Source of the DNA: Romanomermis culicivorax | Taxonomy: Eukaryota > Nematoda > Enoplea > Mermithida > Mermithidae | Assembly (NCBI GenBank): GCA_963922205.1 | Contig: CAWUHX010000173.1 | Span: 124,001-188,000, forward strand | Length of the DNA stretch: 64,000 bases | Direction: 5' to 3' | Made by a program: the position numbers and the translations under genes | The notes under the pieces: model-generated | What the model saw: the letters and a program-made list of their open reading frames with translations, nothing else | Database searches by the model: none | Told to the model about the DNA's origin: nothing | Part shown: one piece after another, positions 47,615 through 58,200 of the stretch | Position numbering within the stretch: position 1 is the first letter of the stretch | Layout of the letters: the number at the start of each line of letters is the position of its first letter

Positions 47615-47745
47615 TGATAGTATCAAATTTTTATTTATTCTTTCATTCATTTGCATTTGGACACATTGTCCTCTGGTTGAATTTTTGCAAATGCTCTTAA
47701 TTAATTAATTCATTTAGTTGTTCATTCTGATTTTCAAAGCAAAAT

Positions 47746-48222
47746 ATGCATACCATATTTATTCCCAAAACCATTGATTACTGGATCAATATTTATCAAT
47801 GCAGCATTCAAGATAATCAATTTCAATTAGGTGGTACCTTAGAAGGTTTCCGAGCAGCATACCCCTTTTATTATAGACATCAGGGAGCTGAAGTTGGTAA
47901 TTTTTTCAAGAGTTTGTGGCACCTAGCTATGCTTTTGTTAAAATCTGCAGGAAAGCATGCACTTGCTGCAGGTTCCAAAATTGCAGGGGATGTGGTAGAG
48001 GGACCTTCTTTTAAAGAAAGCATTGTTGAGCATGGACAAAACGCAGCTGGCAACTTATTACATGAGACGGGTGAATGTCTTCATAAAGGAAAAGGTCTAG
48101 GGAAGCGTAAACATATAAATTCTACGATACATATAAAAAGCAATAAAAAGTTAAATGATGGTCATCAACATCATCATCATTATCAGCATCAAAAACAACA
48201 TAAACATAAACATCTAAAATGA
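47746..48222 (+). CDS. Polinton pVI-like protein with His-rich tail
   Basis: An uninterrupted 158-codon frame. It contains YRHQGAEVGNFFKSLWHLAM and an alanine/glycine-rich helix (GKHALAAGSKIAGDVVEG), which match the pVI-like membrane-active protein of adintoviruses/Polintons; then a basic part (KGLGKRKH) and an unusual tail HHHHYQHQKQHKHKH. It lies directly between the penton and major capsid genes, as expected. The start at 47746 is the first ATG; the conserved part begins near residue 15. Confidence 0.7.
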   Translation: MHTIFIPKTIDYWINIYQCSIQDNQFQLGGTLEGFRAAYPFYYRHQGAEVGNFFKSLWHLAMLLLKSAGKHALAAGSKIAGDVVEGPSFKESIVEHGQNAAGNLLHETGECLHKGKGLGKRKHINSTIHIKSNKKLNDGHQHHHHYQHQKQHKHKHLK

Positions 48223-48284
48223 TGTTCCTCATTCTTAAAAATGACTCCATGTAGAGTAGTCGGTTTCAAGGATATCTATTCAAA

Positions 48285-49670
48285 ATGAGTAAATTTATTG
48301 ATGCTGCATCATCTCCTAGTAGTAAAAGGGAATTAGATTTATTTACCGTACCTCCAACACAAGTCGCTATTCGTAGAAGTTTCTGGTCTCGAATTCAGCT
48401 CGAGAATCCTTGTACTAATGAAGGACCCTACCAGTTTGTTATTTCACCTGATTCATATATGCTGGATTTATCAAAAAATTTTATATGTTTTACTATTTGA
48501 ATTAGGAAAGCTAATGGTACTGCTTGCACTTTAACATCAAATACCAACAACAATCTCAATGGTAACGTTGTGGCTCCAATTAATTTGATCGGCAAAACAT
48601 TTTTCAAACAGATCAAAATGTACTTAAATGGAAAATTAATATCTGACAGGTAAGTTTTATAATTAAACCTATGTTCACGTTTTTTTTTAATTTTAACATT
48701 TTAAGAATTTAGTGGGGATAGATACGCTTACAGATCTTATTTGGAAACGGAATTGAACTATGGTCGTGATGCTAAGTTGACACATGTTGCAGATGCTGGT
48801 TATGCTTTTGAAAATGGCGATGTTCTCGATATAAAGAAAAACAAAGGTGCTTCGGAAAGATTTCAAATGTTCAAAAACAGTGCACTTGTTGAATTAATGG
48901 CCCCTATACATGCGGATCTATTTATGCAAGAACGTTTTCTATTGAATCAATGTACTTTGAAAATTGATTTATACAGACATAGAGATGATTTTTGCTTGCA
49001 GAAATTTATATCTACTGACAATGAAGCTTATAAGTTCGAGGTTAAAAGCATATCTTTATTTATTAAAAAAGTTGAAGTTGCAGATAATATCAATCTAGCT
49101 ATTGAATCCATGTTACAAAATACAGCTGCAAAATACCCTATTCATCGATGTCATGTTACAAGTCTATACATAACAACTAGTCGTCCCTCAGCTCCTCTAA
49201 ACTCATTGTTCCCAGGTCCTTTACCTCGTCATCTTTTTGTGGCACTTGTTGATGGTGCAGCTGCTAGGGGTGATTATTATCAAAGCCCCTTTAACTTCAA
49301 ATATTTTGGGTTAAAGGAAATTAAAATAACAAGTGGTAACAATGCCTTATATGTTAAATTTTAAAGAAAACAAATATTTGCGCACTTTTATACAATTATT
49401 TGAGGGTGTAGGAATTGGTACAGATAACAAGGGCAATGAAATTACTCGAAATTCTTTTACAATGCATAACACGCTTTTTGTTTTTGATTTGACTCCTTGA
49501 GGTATGGATGGTAATTTTTGGGAACTCATATGTGAAGGAACCACCAGTTTACAAATGAATTTTGGAGAGGATATACCAGATGGCAGTATGGAAGCACTTA
49601 TATATGCAGAATTTGACTCTCTCGTAATGATTGATAAAAATCGTGAAACTTTTACAGGTTATCGTATTTA
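48285..49670 (+). pseudogene. Polinton major capsid protein (double jelly-roll, hexon-like), with an intron
   Basis: Exon 1 48285-48649 (MSKFIDAASSPSSKRELDLF, SFWSRIQLENP, TAG-type break at 48,498-48,500, then KTFFKQIKMYLNGKLISD); a GTAAGT...TTTAG intron of about 60 bp (48650-48711); exon 2 to 49,364 (YAYRSYLETELNYG, LMAPIHADLFMQERFLLN, RCHVTSLYITTSRPS, LPRHLFVALVDGAAARGDYY), then a frameshift near 49,360 and a last part (NSFTMHNTLFVFDLTP, TGA, FWELICEGTTSLQMNFGEDI) ending at TAA 49668-49670. The motifs and position identify the Polinton capsid protein. Confidence 0.9.
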
Positions 49671-49710
49671 AGACACCATTTCTGAGAAATTCTACCTTTT
49701 TTTATATAGG

Positions 49711-50818
49711 CCTATGATAAGTTGAAAATTAATCATATCTCGAAATCAGATACTTTGGGTAGTTTCATGCGGTGAGTTTCGTGGTACCATTCATTTTGCT
49801 TGTAAACAAAAATTCGCACCACTACAGTATGCCAAAGTTTGAAAATTTATGATTTTCTCCCATTTTTCAGTAGTCTTGCTAAGCAAGCGATATTTCGAGA
49901 TCAGTTTGATCTTATTTGATGAATAAATATTCATTTTGTAGAAGAGAGAATAAGCTCTCTTTTGATGTATTACTTACGGTAAATAAGTGCATATTACGTT
50001 TTTCAATGAAGTTTAAAGTGTCAAAAATGAGCCGTCAAAATTGAAAAAATTTCGTTTATGGGCACTCCCGAGCACCTTCCTATCGGAAGCCGCAGAATTT
50101 TATTTTCCTATATTGTAGCCCATCCATTTTTACTGCTTTGGTTAAATTTTCATCAAAATTTTTGTACTGTTTTGGGAGCTGCACTGCTCTGAAGAAGGCA
50201 CACTTATGAGAATTTGGTATAAATCATTGTATTTGCCAGGTGGCCCTTGTCTACCCCTTGTGATATATTTATTAACTATACTGTAGCATTATCAATTAAA
50301 TAACAGACTATAGTTTGATGTATTAATTGTTTCACAAGCAAATATTTTACGCTCTGCAAGAAAGTTTGAACAGTGAAAATTAGAAGCAAAAGTGAAGAAA
50401 AATCCTACTTAGAGGCACTCCGGAGCACCTTCACCTACAATGCTGCAGAATTTTATCTTTTTATTCTTGTATTCATACATTCCTACAGTAGCTGTCAAAG
50501 CAGCATCATGATTAGAATACCCCTTGGGAAGGTACAGAGATCCACAGGAAGCAAAACCCTGAAAATGGCTCAAAAATCAATAATTTTTTTGCATCTTTTT
50601 GCATTTAGCATTTTGCATTTGTTAAAAATATTGGTTCTGGATCTCAATACTAGAACCAGAAAATAAGGAGCATAAGGAGAAAATTTGCTGAAAGTGACGT
50701 CAAAAGTTATATTCTGCTCCAACAGTTTTTTACTGCTTTTTTTATAAACTATAAACAACCTATCCTAAGCAAAAAATTTGACCAATGAAAAATATTTTGT
50801 TTTTAAAAATTTCTAGCC
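49711..50818 (+). repeat. Left terminal inverted repeat of the 5-kb element
   Basis: About 1,108 bp, inverse of 53,585-54,690. Noncoding; includes a ctcccgagcaccttcctatcgg block also repeated inside itself at about 50,417-50,440. Confidence 0.85.
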
Positions 50819-50981
50819 CCATTGTTAGGTTCACTTATAGATGGAGATGAAGTTTATTTTTTGGCATACTAATCTATGGGGTATTATTTCCTGGGGTTAT
50901 ATTAACTGCTGAGTCTGGGAAGGCATGATCTGGTTTCAATTATGTATATATGGAGATTCTTTCTATTAATAGAAAACAGGA

Positions 50982-53160
50982 GTGATCCTTTTTCTTATAA
51001 GGGATGCACTGAATGATCAGATCCAAGGCCACGCATTATTTTGTCCACAAATTTATTATTTTTCTAGTTCATACATTGTAATTGGTGATAACACTATATC
51101 ACCAGAAATGCTGCTCGAAAATCCATATGTATACACAAAGTACAACATATACAATGATTGTCGAATTGACATGATTAAAAGTGGAAACAGCTTTCCCCTA
51201 GCCATTTCACTGGTTCAAACATCAGATACAGCATTGATGAAACAGTTTTTTGAAATTCCACCTTGGGGCCCTACTCCTTTGTTAGAGGAATTTTCTCTCA
51301 ATGTACTTTCATCAAATGTTGTAGATGTGGTTGTTTTTGGTCGTCAAGCACCATATTGGTGGTATGATTCATTTGACAAACTTTTCATGAAAACATGTAA
51401 TTCATTGATTCCAAATTCCTGAATTTTTCGAGAATTGGACATTAATGAGCAAATGGATTATTTATTGAATCGATGCAATATCTCAGCTAACTTATGCCCC
51501 AAAATTAATCCACTGCAGTTTGGAGCACCCACACCTGGCTGCCCAAATGACTGTTAAGGAACAACGTTCTACATTGAAAGTCATTCCAACTTATTATCAA
51601 CAAGGTTGCACATGCACAATCAAAACAGAGTCTTAAGGTGTTCAACAACTTTTGATCAAAAGATGTTTCTGCATTTGCCCATGAAATTGATAGTCAAAGA
51701 GTGGGATCAAACTATTCAGGACTTCCAGAATCAAGCTATATTAGGTGAGTAAGTCCAAATATATGTGGCAAAAATCATGTTTGATGTCTGCAAGACAAAT
51801 ACACATTTCTGCTACATTTCTGGAAAAAAGCACAGATCCTGATAATTAACAATATCAAAATTTTCATAAAGAATACAAGCAAAGCATAGATGAATTCATT
51901 TTATTTCATTTAGATTATGAATAAACAGAAAACATTGCTTTGAACATCAAGTATAGTTAATCTTTTCATTTCAGTGAATCTTAGCATGGCAAGGGTGCTT
52001 GTTATCGAATAGCAGCATTAGTAAAACACCACGTATGCTTGTATGTTGATGAAAATAACAAATGCACAATTGCAGAAGGATTTCTGAGGTGTGCATCTTC
52101 TTATCAGGGTACAACAGGCACTTCATTGATCTATGGCAAATTGACAACATCAAATGCTGTGCTTCAGAAGCTGCCTGGTGTAAATTCATATTCAAACTTT
52201 TTGTTTGAGTTGAATGCTACACGTGATTGGTGTGCTTATTAAATTGGCACTGGAAAAATTGTATCAGTTAATAAAGAGAACAAGAGAACCATTGTCGTAG
52301 GACTGGAAGCAATGCTTGTGTATGATGAAAATCAGCTAGCTACATCAGCCATGCTACAAAGCTATTTTTGGATTGAACTGAAGGTACCATCAAAAGATAC
52401 ACAACAGAAATGCAACACCAAAATTCCAGTAAATGAAGATGCTGGGAAACCAGCCCAGGCTGATTTAAGCGAAGACAATATATTCAGTTCTCCAGAAGAA
52501 AGTTGCATTATGTGGTCTGCAAGGCATGGAAACTTGTTACGCCATCTTCTAGCAGGCCGACATCAGTTGGCATCTCAGCATGTTAGCCTCAAGGATGCTG
52601 CAATACAAAGCTACAGAGCGACCATCTTAAATCAGTTAGATTAACATTTGAAATGCCTGAGATGCAAGAAGCACTGCAAGGATTCTATGAAAATGGAATA
52701 TCTGAACCAATGGCCAAAGGATGGGCATTGGGGAAGAATCACCCTTGTTATCCATTGAAATTAAATCAACGATGCTTTCTCCTGTCAAAGTTTGAAGAGG
52801 GCCTTGCTAGACGACAGAAGTTTGATTCCAACATTATTGCCCAAGAGACGCAATGCGGTAATATTTTCAGCAAGGATGATTTACTGATGCATCAGCAGAT
52901 ACAAAGTTTCTGGTCTCGAAAGGCAGCCCACTGATGTAATGGCATTGATACTTATTATGTTGAGAAAAATGTGGATGAAGTGTGTGAAGATGAAGATGCA
53001 TTGGAAGACCCTGCATTCTATAATTCTCATTTGGAGTTTGAAAGTGGTTTTCTGGCTAGTGACTGATTTGAAAAGTAACCACACATTGGCAAGAAATATG
53101 AACAGATTTTTCTCAAAACTGTTGGTCTTAAGGGGGAGCAAGTTGATAATCTGAGAATAA
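50982..53160 (+). pseudogene. Broken transposon-encoded protein of uncertain family
   Basis: Open pieces at 50,982-51,422, 51,985-52,242, 52,242-52,644 (in frame after a TAA), 52,653-52,934 and 52,940-53,160 read in one direction. Recognisable sequence includes a D-S-F-D-K-L-F acidic patch, IMWSARHGNLLRHLLAGRH, and a C-terminal part with YENGISEP, then LNQRCFLLSKFEEGLARRQK and IQSFWSRKAA. This last part resembles a region (F-x-x-G-W ... F-L-x-x-x-F-x-x-G ... S-F-F-S-R) found in metazoan proteins that look transposon-borne. I cannot assign a transposase superfamily. Confidence 0.4.
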
Positions 53161-53584
53161 TGGCTCATGGTTTTCTCTGTCAATGAGTGGCACTGATCAC
53201 ATGTTCCATAGCGCAGGATCACATGGTCTATAGTACTGGCATATAAATATGGAACATTTTTATGATCCCAATGTGTGTCAAAATGCTTATGCTTCTGCCA
53301 TGCTTATAATTAATCAGCATTTAAAAAAATACAACCAATTCAATATTTTATTTATTACGCATACTATTTATGTGATGCTCTGTCAATCATACTTTAATTA
53401 TTTATGAAAGTAGATAATGCATTTTTTTGTGGAAAGATTTGAACATTTCCAAAATCTCTTCCATGCTCCTAGTGCAACCATCTTAATCCATTGATCCATC
53501 CCAGTTGAACAAAAAATGATCACTATGGAAGGTGAGAACCTCAAAGAAAAAGAGTAATAGCTGAAACAACTTTTGACCAATTCG

Positions 53585-54690
53585 GCTAGAAAGTTTTGAG
53601 AAAATATTTTTCATTGGTCAAATTTTTTGCTTAGGATAGGTTGTTAATAGTTTATAAAAAAAGCAGTAAAAAACTGTTGGAGCAGAATATAACTTTTGAC
53701 ATCACTTTCAGCAAATTTTCTTCTTATGCTCCTTATTTTCTGGTTCTAGTATCGAGATACAGAACCAATATTTTTAACAAATGCAAAATGCTAAATGCAA
53801 AAAATTGCAAAAAAAATTATTGATTTTTGAGCAATTTTCAGGGTTTTGCTTCCTGTGGATCTCTGTACCTTCTCAAGGGGTATTCAAATCATGATGCTGC
53901 TTTCACAGCTACTGTAGGAATGTATGAATAAAAGAATAAAAAGATAAAATTCTGCAGCATGGTAGGTGAAAGTGCTCAGGAGTGCCTCTAAGCAGGATTT
54001 TTCTTCACTTTTGCTTCTAATTTTGACTGTTCAAACTTTCTTGCAGAGCGTAAAATATTTGCTTGTGAAACAATTAATACATCAAACTATAGTCTGTTAT
54101 TTAATTGATAATGCTACAGTATAGTTAATAAATATATCACAGGGGTAGACAAGGGCCACCTGGCAAATACAATGATTTATACCAAATTCTCATAAGTATG
54201 CCTTCTTCAGAGCAGTGCAGCTCCCAAAACAGTACAAAAATTTTGATGAAAATTTAACCAAAGCAGTAAAAATGGATGGGCTACAATACAGGAAAATAAA
54301 ATTCTGCGGCTTCCGATGGGAAGGTGCTCGGGAGTGCCCATAAACGAAATTTTTTCAATTTTGACGGCTCATTTTTGACACTTTAAACTTTTTTAAAAAA
54401 CGTAATATGCAATTATTTACCATAAGTAATACATCAAAAGAGAGTTTATTCTCTCCTCTACAAAATGAATATTTATTCATCAAATAAGATCAAACCGATC
54501 TCGAAATATCGCTTGCTTAGCAAGACTACTGAAAAATGCAAGAAAATCATAAATTTTCAAACTTTGGCATACTGTAGCAGTATGAATTTTCGTTTAAAAG
54601 GAAAACGAAAGGTACCACGAAACTCAGTGCACGAAACTAATCAAAATATCTGATTTTGAGGTATGATTAATTTTCAACTTATCATAGGGA
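53585..54690 (-). repeat. Right terminal inverted repeat of the 5-kb element
   Basis: Inverse of 49,711-50,818, about 1,106 bp, differing by scattered substitutions and small indels. The two arms could fold into a long hairpin if transcribed through. Confidence 0.85.
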
Positions 54691-54699
54691 AAGTAGATA

Positions 54700-55845
54700 C
54701 TATATATTTATATTATGTACATTTATTTTATTATGTACATTTCATTTTTTTATAATAAAAAATCACTTATAGTTTTGTTTATACTACCCTTCTCATTAAC
54801 TATTGTTTAGAAATATTCTTTCAATTTATCTCTAATTATAAATGAGCTTCCTTCTATTACTCCTTCTTTCCTTTATTCTCTCCTTCAGTTCTACAGTACT
54901 CTCTGTAATTATCTCGCACATTCTTTTTTACCCAAAGACCTATAGAAAGCTATATAAGACAACAAATCGCAATATGAGCAACACTATACTTTATGCAGTT
55001 ATTTTTTGTTCATATTCTCTACATCTCACTCACTCACTTATGCACCTCTAATTATTTGACTACAGTAAACCCTTTTTCATTTTCCAGCATATGAAACACT
55101 AGAACTCTAAAGAAACAACCACTACTATAAAACGCAATAAATAAATAAAAATTTTATTAATTTTTAATTTAATTTAATTTTATTACTTTTAAAACAAAAT
55201 AGAATAATAAATATACAAAAATTTACCTGAAAATAAAAACATTAAGTTTTGAAAATTTTGCAAAAATTTTTACTTACATAAAATACTATATACATTGAGC
55301 CTTCTCCGCTGCCACCACCTCGGCCACCGCCGCCACCATTGCTACCACTTTCAGGCATAGCCACTAAAATTTTTACAAATCTTAAAATTATTTTAGTTAA
55401 ACAAAAAATTTTTGTTCTAATATATCATTTTAAGTGATTACTAATACGTACAAAATCTAACAGTCCTTATAATTTTTATCATAAATTTTTATTGTATAAA
55501 GTTGTGTAAATAATTGAAAGCTTTTAGAATATTCTAGAAACAATGTTTCATCAACTTACCTAACTACATACACATACGTACATACGTATGTACATACATA
55601 CTTACTCACTTACATGGATGCATTCAATACAGAATTATACAGTAAATAACATCTGTTCTTTGGTGAGTTTTAGGTGTCACGAGGAGTGACAAAAATGTGA
55701 AGTTATGAAAAATTATGTACTGTATATTTTCTGCAAATTCTACCATGTTTTCCTCCAAAAATTCCGGTTAAAACCTGTTTTTGTACAGCTATTTTTCGTT
55801 TGTTGGAATTACGAGTTTTATGCACTCAAGCACTTTTTATTGTAA
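54700..55845. other. AT-rich stretch between the 5-kb element and the retroelement
   Basis: No intact gene. A minus-strand Gly/Ser-rich exon-like segment (about 55,270-55,362: PESGSNGGGGGRGGGSGEG) lies between an acceptor-like ATTTTAG and a GTAAGT donor. It recalls the Gly-rich N-terminal stretch of the polymerase at about 38,425, so it might be a second Polinton scrap. A tacatacgtatgtacata palindrome sits at about 55,570-55,600. Confidence 0.35.
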
Positions 55846-56040
55846 TTATGCACACTTCAACGGAAACAGTGGCGACAACTCAAAAACACTAATTACGGAA
55901 ACTTGCATAATTATGCACACTTCAATGGAAACAGTGGCGACAACTCAAAAACACTAATTACGGACACTTGCGTAGTTATGCATACTTCAACGGAAACAGT
56001 GGCGACAACTCAAAAACACTAATTATGGACACTTGCATAA
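55846..56040 (+). repeat. Three tandem copies of a 65-bp unit
   Basis: Units start at 55846, 55911 and 55976 (ttatgcacacttcaacggaa ... acactaattacggacacttg), differing at a few bases. The array ends 10 bp before the proposed LTR start. Confidence 0.9.
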
Positions 56041-56050
56041 CAGGGTTAAT

Positions 56051-56482
56051 TGTGGCGCCCTGTAGATTTCAGAACCTACAGTAACTCAAGTATGGTCCGC
56101 GCCGACCACTGTGGGTGTTTTTTCATGTCTGAAATGTGGGTCAAGTGGGTCTGAAACGAGGAAGAAGACCCTGTTTTTGAAACATGGTCAGTCTTTGGTT
56201 TTTGCGTCGACCTCAGCAGTTGAATCCCACGCCCGATTCTGTCAGTAATTTTGCCTTACGAGAATCGTCCTGCGACTGGACCGTTATTTCATTTTGTGCA
56301 TTTTCCCGCTGAGTTTTACGTTGTGTAATTTCGCGCCCGTTTTACGCTTGCATTTTTCCACCGGTTTTACATTTTGTATCGAACCAACGCTTGTACGAAG
56401 GTTGTAAGTTGTAAATTAGTAAAGTCAAAAACCCAACTTGCTTAAGTACACATCAACCCTTACAGTAACCCTGACATAAACG
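56051..56482 (+). repeat. 5' LTR of the Gypsy-like element (proposed)
   Basis: Begins TGTGGCGCCCTGTAG, contains two CTACAGTA/TACAGTAA words, and ends just before a primer-binding-site-like TGGTGACC at 56,483. The exact 3' edge (…CCTGACATAAACG) is uncertain because the 3' LTR lies outside the window and cannot be compared. Confidence 0.6.
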
Positions 56483-56490
56483 TGGTGACC
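56483..56490 (+). promoter_or_regulatory. Candidate tRNA primer-binding site (tRNA-Trp type)
   Basis: TGGTGACC is complementary to the GGTCACCA 3' end that, from memory, is typical of tRNA-Trp, the primer used by CsRn1/Kabuki-type Gypsy elements. Only eight bases match before divergence. Confidence 0.5.
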
Positions 56491-56626
56491 TAATAACAGG
56501 GGAACCCAGAAACTTTTTAAGCCTTATCCAAACAAAAAAAATTTATATGATTCTTGGTCAAATCTTTTTTTTTCTCTCCCAAAAATTTCATCAAAACAGT
56601 CAGGTCGGTATACTGTAACTAAAGAA

Positions 56627-58200
56627 ATGATGTGTGACATCTTTAAATGCATCGAGCGTGAAACTAGGGAACAAACTCTTAACAAAAAAATGCCTCATCA
56701 CGACCAAAGTATAGACCCATTGGGACATGTAGTTCAGGACACTCTCGCCACTGTTTTGGATGGGCGTCTGCGGGAGCTCGAAGCTCAAATTGCACGAAAA
56801 GTGTCCACTACTGAAGCGGGTCTGAATGAGTTAAGAATTGGAGCAAAATTTCCACGAAAAATCGCAATTTTCCACATTTCACTGGTAGGCCCTCTGAAAA
56901 CTTTGAAGAATGGGCCAAGAAGCTCGAAAAACAAATGCTTTTAAAGGGGCTCAAAGCTGACGATGATGCCCTCAAGCATATATTTTTGGAATTCCACTTG
57001 GGTGGGGACGCCTTGGTAAAATTCGAAAATATTTTCAACTCCCCTAATCCTCCTGAGACGTACGATCAATTTAAACGGGCTCTGCTGGATGCTTTTCCAG
57101 TTGTCCAGGACACCCTGTTTCACCATCAAATCTTGAGGGATCGAAAACAAAAAGGAACTGAAACAGTAATGGCTTTCTTTAATGAACTCAAAAAATTGGG
57201 CCGGCTCGCCTATCCTAATTTTGAACTAGCTTTACGGGAAAATTTAATTGAACCCGTTTTCCGTGAGGGTCTGTTGAGTGATATTCAAAGCGTTATCAAG
57301 TACAAACAGTACCCTGATTTAGCTGCCCTCGTTTCTGAAGCCGTATTCATAGAACCACAAATGTTGCCGGACGAAGCCAATGTCCCCTGTCCTATGTCAT
57401 ATCCTTCGTTTATCAGGGAACCAGTTTTAGCGGTCCAACATGAGGACCCTTTGAAAAATCAGGTCGATCAACTGAGCCAAAAATTTGACAAAATTTTGAA
57501 TGAACTTCGAAATCATGGTAAAAATGAAAAACAGAAGCGTTCAGATCACGGTGTCACATGCTATAAATGTGGGAAAAAGGGGCATTATGCTAATACTTGC
57601 AAGAAAGCCACTGACTCCCCTATGGTTCCTACAGGTTCTTTGTGTTCTATTTGTAGTCGAGAAGGCCATGTGGCCTCTGAGTGTAAATCAAAATGTCACT
57701 TTTGTAAAAAAGTGGGACATAAGCACAATAAGTGCCCTACCGTGGAATGTAGGAAATGTAAACACAAAGGGCATTTGGAAAAATATTGCCCCCAAAAGTA
57801 TGGTCAGAATCACAATAATGGGTTATCTATCAATCTTCTGGATAGTGACGACCCTGGTATGACCACTTTAAATCATTGTTCTGTCACAGGTCCGGTCAGG
57901 TCACTAGCATACGACCCCGACTGGAGTAACGACGAGACAGAAAATCGGGCATGGCCAGCGTCTATTCCGCCAACGCCCGAACCAAGCGAGCCCATGTCTG
58001 AAGGCTTGTCAAGCGAGGGCGAGATCGAACAGGTAGCTGCTGAAAAACCGACCTTGCCCAAAGACTATAAAATTCCGAAAAAGGGCAAAACCGACGTTCG
58101 CCCTGGATCCGACAGGCCCCCTGTCTTCGACAGACTTGGTGAGAGGCTTGAAGCTCGAGAAAGTTATCTGCCCCATGAAAGGGCTTTTTCTTCATTATAG
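56627..58200 (+). pseudogene. gag: Gag polyprotein with four CCHC zinc knuckles
   Basis: The N-terminal part 56,627-56,860 contains LGHVVQDTLATVLDGRL and shifts frame by one base between about 56,835 and 56,880, after which the frame is open to TAG 58198-58200. The capsid region has FTGRPSENFEEWAKKLE and FLEFHLGGDALVKFENI, the usual Gypsy capsid pattern. The nucleocapsid carries four knuckles: CYKCGKKGHYANTC, CSICSREGHVASEC, CHFCKKVGHKHNKC and CRKCKHKGHLEKYC (57,560-57,790). A Pro/Glu/Ser-rich spacer follows to the stop. Four knuckles is more than the one or two usual for Gypsy elements. The frame stays open past the TAG into the next gene. Confidence 0.85.

Larger units (their letters stand above)
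33873..49670. mobile_element. Decayed Polinton/Maverick (adintovirus-like) element
   Basis: The gene content identifies it: family-B DNA polymerase, A32-type ATPase, retroviral-type integrase with chromodomain, adenain-like protease, penton-like and hexon-like capsid proteins, a pVI-like protein and several conserved small proteins, with the polymerase running opposite to the rest. Polintons are 15-20-kb self-synthesising elements related to adintoviruses, and the 15.8-kb coding span fits. Almost every gene has stops or frameshifts, and the integrase carries two insertions. The outer inverted repeats were not located; the 5-kb element at 49,711 may separate the coding block from its right end. 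Confidence 0.9.
49711..54690. mobile_element. 5-kb DNA transposon with 1.1-kb terminal inverted repeats
   Basis: The segment 49,711-50,818 recurs in inverse orientation at 53,585-54,690 with high similarity: CCTATGATAAGTTGAAAATT at the left edge, AATTTTCAACTTATCATAGG at the right, and ggctagaaa-type inner edges. The central 2.8 kb carries a broken plus-strand gene. I see no clear target duplication. It begins 41 bp after the capsid stop codon. Confidence 0.8.

Noticed and set aside
49711..54690. Idea that the 1.1-kb inverted repeats are the Polinton's own terminal repeats
   Set aside because: Both arms lie to the right of the capsid gene and enclose a different gene, so they bound a separate element.
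55570..55610. tacatacgtatgtacata repeat considered as a regulatory or CRISPR-like array
   Set aside because: Simple-sequence palindrome without regular spacers; nothing else in the window resembles a CRISPR array.
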